From assembly GCA_002299495.1 (NCBI GenBank), contig DBNZ01000204.1, forward strand, positions 1 through 9,328: 9,328 nucleotides of DNA, written 5' to 3'. The DNA is from Methylococcaceae bacterium UBA659 (GTDB lineage Bacteria; Pseudomonadota; Gammaproteobacteria; Methylococcales; Methylomonadaceae). The stretch's first letter is position 1. Every line of letters begins with the position of its first letter. Under the pieces are notes generated by a model. It had not been told where the DNA came from, did no database searches, and worked only from the letters and a program-made list of their open reading frames with translations. Position numbers and translations under genes: made by a program. Below are positions 7,845 to 9,328 of the stretch, one piece after another.

Positions 7845-7850
7845 TCTCCT
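7845..7850 (-). promoter_or_regulatory. Shine-Dalgarno of the PLD gene
   Basis: On the minus strand this reads AGGAGA within AAAAGGAGA, six bases before the ATG at 7838. It is the strongest ribosome-binding site in the window and fixes the start of the PLD-like protein. Confidence 0.8.
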
Positions 7851-7860
7851 TTTGCAATAC

Positions 7861-7872
7861 TAACTATAGTTA
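7861..7872. promoter_or_regulatory. 12-bp perfect palindrome, possible operator or -10 region
   Basis: TAACTATAGTTA is a perfect palindrome located 10 bases upstream of the PLD Shine-Dalgarno. It contains TATAGT on each strand, a fair -10 hexamer. On the minus strand a TTAACA lies 19 bases upstream of TATAGT, a long but possible spacing for a sigma-70 promoter. Overlap of a palindrome with a promoter core would suit repressor binding, but no regulator is known and AT-rich palindromes also arise by chance. Confidence 0.35.
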
Positions 7873-8142
7873 TTTTTATTTTTTGGATGTTAATAATGCC
7901 ACCATCCCGGTGTTTTATTTCCGGACTCCAGTTTACAAAAAGCCTGGCATTCTTGCCACAAGCAACTGCAATGGGTAGGATTGTTAATCAATGTGGCTAC
8001 GAGTCCGAAAGCTCATTAACCGTTACAACAAACGCAACCCATACGGTGCTTGCGCCTGCATCACTTGTTTTAATACAGTAAAGCTTTATTTTGATTATTA
8101 AATGACGTAACAAAGAAGACTTGAAAACACCACGCTATAAAC

Positions 8143-8148
8143 AGAGGA
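8143..8148 (+). promoter_or_regulatory. Ribosome-binding site selecting the 8154 start
   Basis: AGAGGA lies just before two closely spaced in-frame ATG codons (8148 and 8154). The GAGG core overlaps the first ATG almost directly but is six bases from the second, so 8154 is the better start for the small protein. Confidence 0.55.
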
Positions 8149-8153
8149 TGATT

Positions 8154-8321
8154 ATGAGCGAGAAATATTTAACATCCGCAAATGCAGAGCTATTAAATGA
8201 CATCTTAGCGAGTAACTCGTATGAAGCGTTGTGCAATGCGGGATATTCAATCTTCATCCGGGCTACAAATCCTACGCACAAAGGCATGCCCCGTCTGGCC
8301 GTATACAAGTCAATAACATGA
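8154..8321 (+). CDS. Small hypothetical protein coupled to the downstream gene
   Basis: This is a predicted 55-residue soluble protein with no recognised domain. It begins MSEKYLTSANAELLNDILAS. The first half looks helical and mildly acidic. The second half (GYSIFIRATNPTHKG, then PRLAVYKS) is basic and beta-like. Two points support it as a real gene: a GAGG Shine-Dalgarno six bases before ATG 8154, and a stop codon that overlaps the next gene's start as ATGA (8318-8321), the classic arrangement for translational coupling. In-frame starts at 8148 (ATG) or 8121 (TTG) would lengthen it slightly but fit the ribosome-binding site less well. It has no signal peptide or membrane segment. It may be a partner or regulator of the 322-residue protein, or a leader peptide that only promotes its translation. 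Function is unknown. Confidence 0.55.
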   Translation: MSEKYLTSANAELLNDILASNSYEALCNAGYSIFIRATNPTHKGMPRLAVYKSIT

Positions 8322-9286
8322 ACATCCACACACCAATCGAAGAAGCCGTAAGGCTTGGCACAATCGCGTACATAGAATCTCGTCGGCAACAAATTACACC
8401 TTTTGTTGATCGGCATTTTTCTTTTCAGGGCGCATGGCAAATCAATAAAAAGGCAATCGGTTGGGATATGCTGAGAGCGCCCGCCAATATGCTGTGGATG
8501 CCGGTTTATTTTTTGGGTAATGTCGTTGGCGGAAAAACCACTCGGTTAATGGGAATGACACAGACGGCTGAAAAATTGGCAAAATTGCCGGCAGGCTTGC
8601 GTACCGATGTAGAGCGGGAACTGGAATGGCTGCTTTATTCCGAATTTCTGGAATTACCGTTTGCCTCAGGCGAACGTAGTTGCACAAAAAACGCTTGGCT
8701 GGAAGCGATTCTAACGCAGCCGGCTTTTCTTGAGTTGTTGGAAGACGTGCTGCGTCCTATTGCCGATCAGAAAGATAACCCCTTGTTTCGTAAACAGCTC
8801 GAAGAAAAATTATCCGTCTATATCGACAATCGCAAAGACGTTGCCGAAATGGCATCGACGTTAATAGCCGCCGCTGCCGGTCTTGCCGCCTATAAACAGG
8901 TCAATGTGGGATCCATCGGTTTAGGTCAAGCCGTTGCCACGTCGATAGCCTATCAAATTGCGGTATCCAATTTTTTTCTAGGTCCCACTTTAGGCGGTGC
9001 TTTTTATACGCTGTTTCCCTCAGCGGCGGCGGCCTCAACGGGATTAGTCGTGGGCGTTACCGGTGGCGTGGCCGCCATCGTCGGCATTGTTGCCGCATTC
9101 GCGGGCGCTATTACTGATCCCGCACAACGAGCGTTAGGCTGGCATCAAAAAAAGCTAGAGAGTTTGGTCACGGCATTAGAAAAACAGTTAACCGAATCAG
9201 GAGAGCACTCCTTAGGATATCGGGATAATTTGGTGACCAGAATGTTGGATATTGTCGATATGATCATCCATCTTGGCCCTAAGTGA
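8318..9286 (+). CDS. Membrane-associated hypothetical protein, DUF6635-like
   Basis: This predicted 322-residue protein has unknown function. The N-terminal third carries a distinctive block, FVDRHFSFQGAW (about residues 29-40), then AIGWDMLRAPANMLW (46-60). The block is reminiscent of DUF6635 proteins, an assignment from memory. A charged helical stretch follows (RTDVERELEWLLYSEF, about 95-110). Residues about 176-266 are rich in Ala, Gly and Ser and hold about three hydrophobic segments (roughly 178-191, 203-232, 241-266), which suggests membrane insertion. The C-terminus returns to amphipathic helices (RALGWHQKKLESLVTALEKQL). The start at 8318 was chosen because it makes an ATGA overlap with the upstream stop. 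An in-frame ATG at 8231 would add 29 residues lying inside the small gene in another frame. No separate Shine-Dalgarno is seen, as expected for coupling. The gene ends 42 bases before the window edge. Confidence 0.82.
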   Translation: MNIHTPIEEAVRLGTIAYIESRRQQITPFVDRHFSFQGAWQINKKAIGWDMLRAPANMLWMPVYFLGNVVGGKTTRLMGMTQTAEKLAKLPAGLRTDVERELEWLLYSEFLELPFASGERSCTKNAWLEAILTQPAFLELLEDVLRPIADQKDNPLFRKQLEEKLSVYIDNRKDVAEMASTLIAAAAGLAAYKQVNVGSIGLGQAVATSIAYQIAVSNFFLGPTLGGAFYTLFPSAAAASTGLVVGVTGGVAAIVGIVAAFAGAITDPAQRALGWHQKKLESLVTALEKQLTESGEHSLGYRDNLVTRMLDIVDMIIHLGPK

Positions 9287-9301
9287 TAATACCGAACGAT
9301 T

Positions 9302-9307
9302 TTGACA
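9302..9307 (+). promoter_or_regulatory. Possible -35 hexamer at window edge
   Basis: TTGACA, a perfect sigma-70 -35 consensus, lies 16 bases after the end of the 322-residue gene. A -10 at normal spacing would start at about 9325, which the window truncates, so this is only half a promoter. Confidence 0.25.
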
Positions 9308-9328
9308 TATCTCGCTTTCAGCATCATG

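Larger units (their letters stand above)
7839..8153. other. Divergent intergenic region without a convincing gene
   Basis: This ~315-bp stretch separates the minus-strand PLD gene from the plus-strand 8154 gene and is AT-richer than its surroundings near both ends. Besides the 12-bp palindrome at 7861, it holds a TGGCA-ttct-TGCCA inverted repeat (7945-7958) and a 10-bp palindrome, TAAAGCTTTA (8079-8088). A weak TTGCGC (8050-8055) / TACAGT (8074-8079) pair with an 18-base spacer could be a plus-strand promoter. An open frame runs through 7824-8081 but lacks coding support. No RNA gene was recognised. Confidence 0.5.

Noticed and set aside
7824..8081. 85-codon plus-strand frame across the divergent gap
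   Set aside because: It begins antisense inside the PLD 5' end, runs over the PLD ribosome-binding site and palindrome, has no Shine-Dalgarno, and gives a product with a hydrophobic start and no recognisable family.
8231..8317. 29-residue N-terminal extension of the 322-residue protein from ATG 8231
   Set aside because: It would overlap most of the coupled small gene in another frame. No ribosome-binding site precedes it, and conserved-looking sequence begins only after the 8318 start.
8135..8440. 101-codon minus-strand frame opposite the two-gene module
   Set aside because: It overlaps both better-supported plus-strand genes and has no motif or ribosome-binding site.

Overview
The window looks like a chromosomal segment of a gammaproteobacterium with roughly balanced base composition. 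The clearest sign is the gene order leuS - lptE - holA, which is conserved in Gammaproteobacteria. The divergent class A PBP-like protein and the DUF2934-type small protein fit a methanotroph-like lineage (Methylococcales). That placement comes from protein flavour only and is tentative.

Layout: (1) Bases 1-5915 hold a tight plus-strand run: the 3' part of leuS (leucyl-tRNA synthetase), lptE (LPS-assembly outer-membrane lipoprotein), holA (DNA polymerase III delta subunit, overlapping lptE by one base) and a 1007-residue membrane-anchored PBP-like protein. The PBP-like protein has intact transpeptidase motifs, a clearly degenerate glycosyltransferase-51 domain and a long insertion. In E. coli the gene after holA is nadD, so the PBP-like gene sits in the position where nadD might be expected. 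(2) A short DUF2934-like gene (5982-6185) follows on the plus strand, with a plausible intrinsic terminator directly behind it. (3) A 530-residue protein with two phospholipase-D (HKD) motifs and an unrecognised N-terminal half lies on the minus strand (7838-6246), convergent with the preceding run and preceded by a strong Shine-Dalgarno. (4) A roughly 315-bp AT-richer gap without a convincing gene holds a 12-bp palindrome and other short inverted repeats. It separates the PLD gene from a divergent plus-strand pair. (5) That pair is a 55-residue unknown protein whose stop overlaps, as ATGA, the start of a 322-residue protein. The larger protein has a conserved-looking soluble N-terminal region and a Gly/Ala-rich hydrophobic C-terminal region (DUF6635-like).

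The first block combines housekeeping functions: translation, LPS export, replication and cell-wall synthesis. The right-hand third (PLD-family protein and divergent two-gene membrane module) is accessory in character and contains the least-explained genes. No tRNA, rRNA, CRISPR array, insertion sequence or att site was seen.
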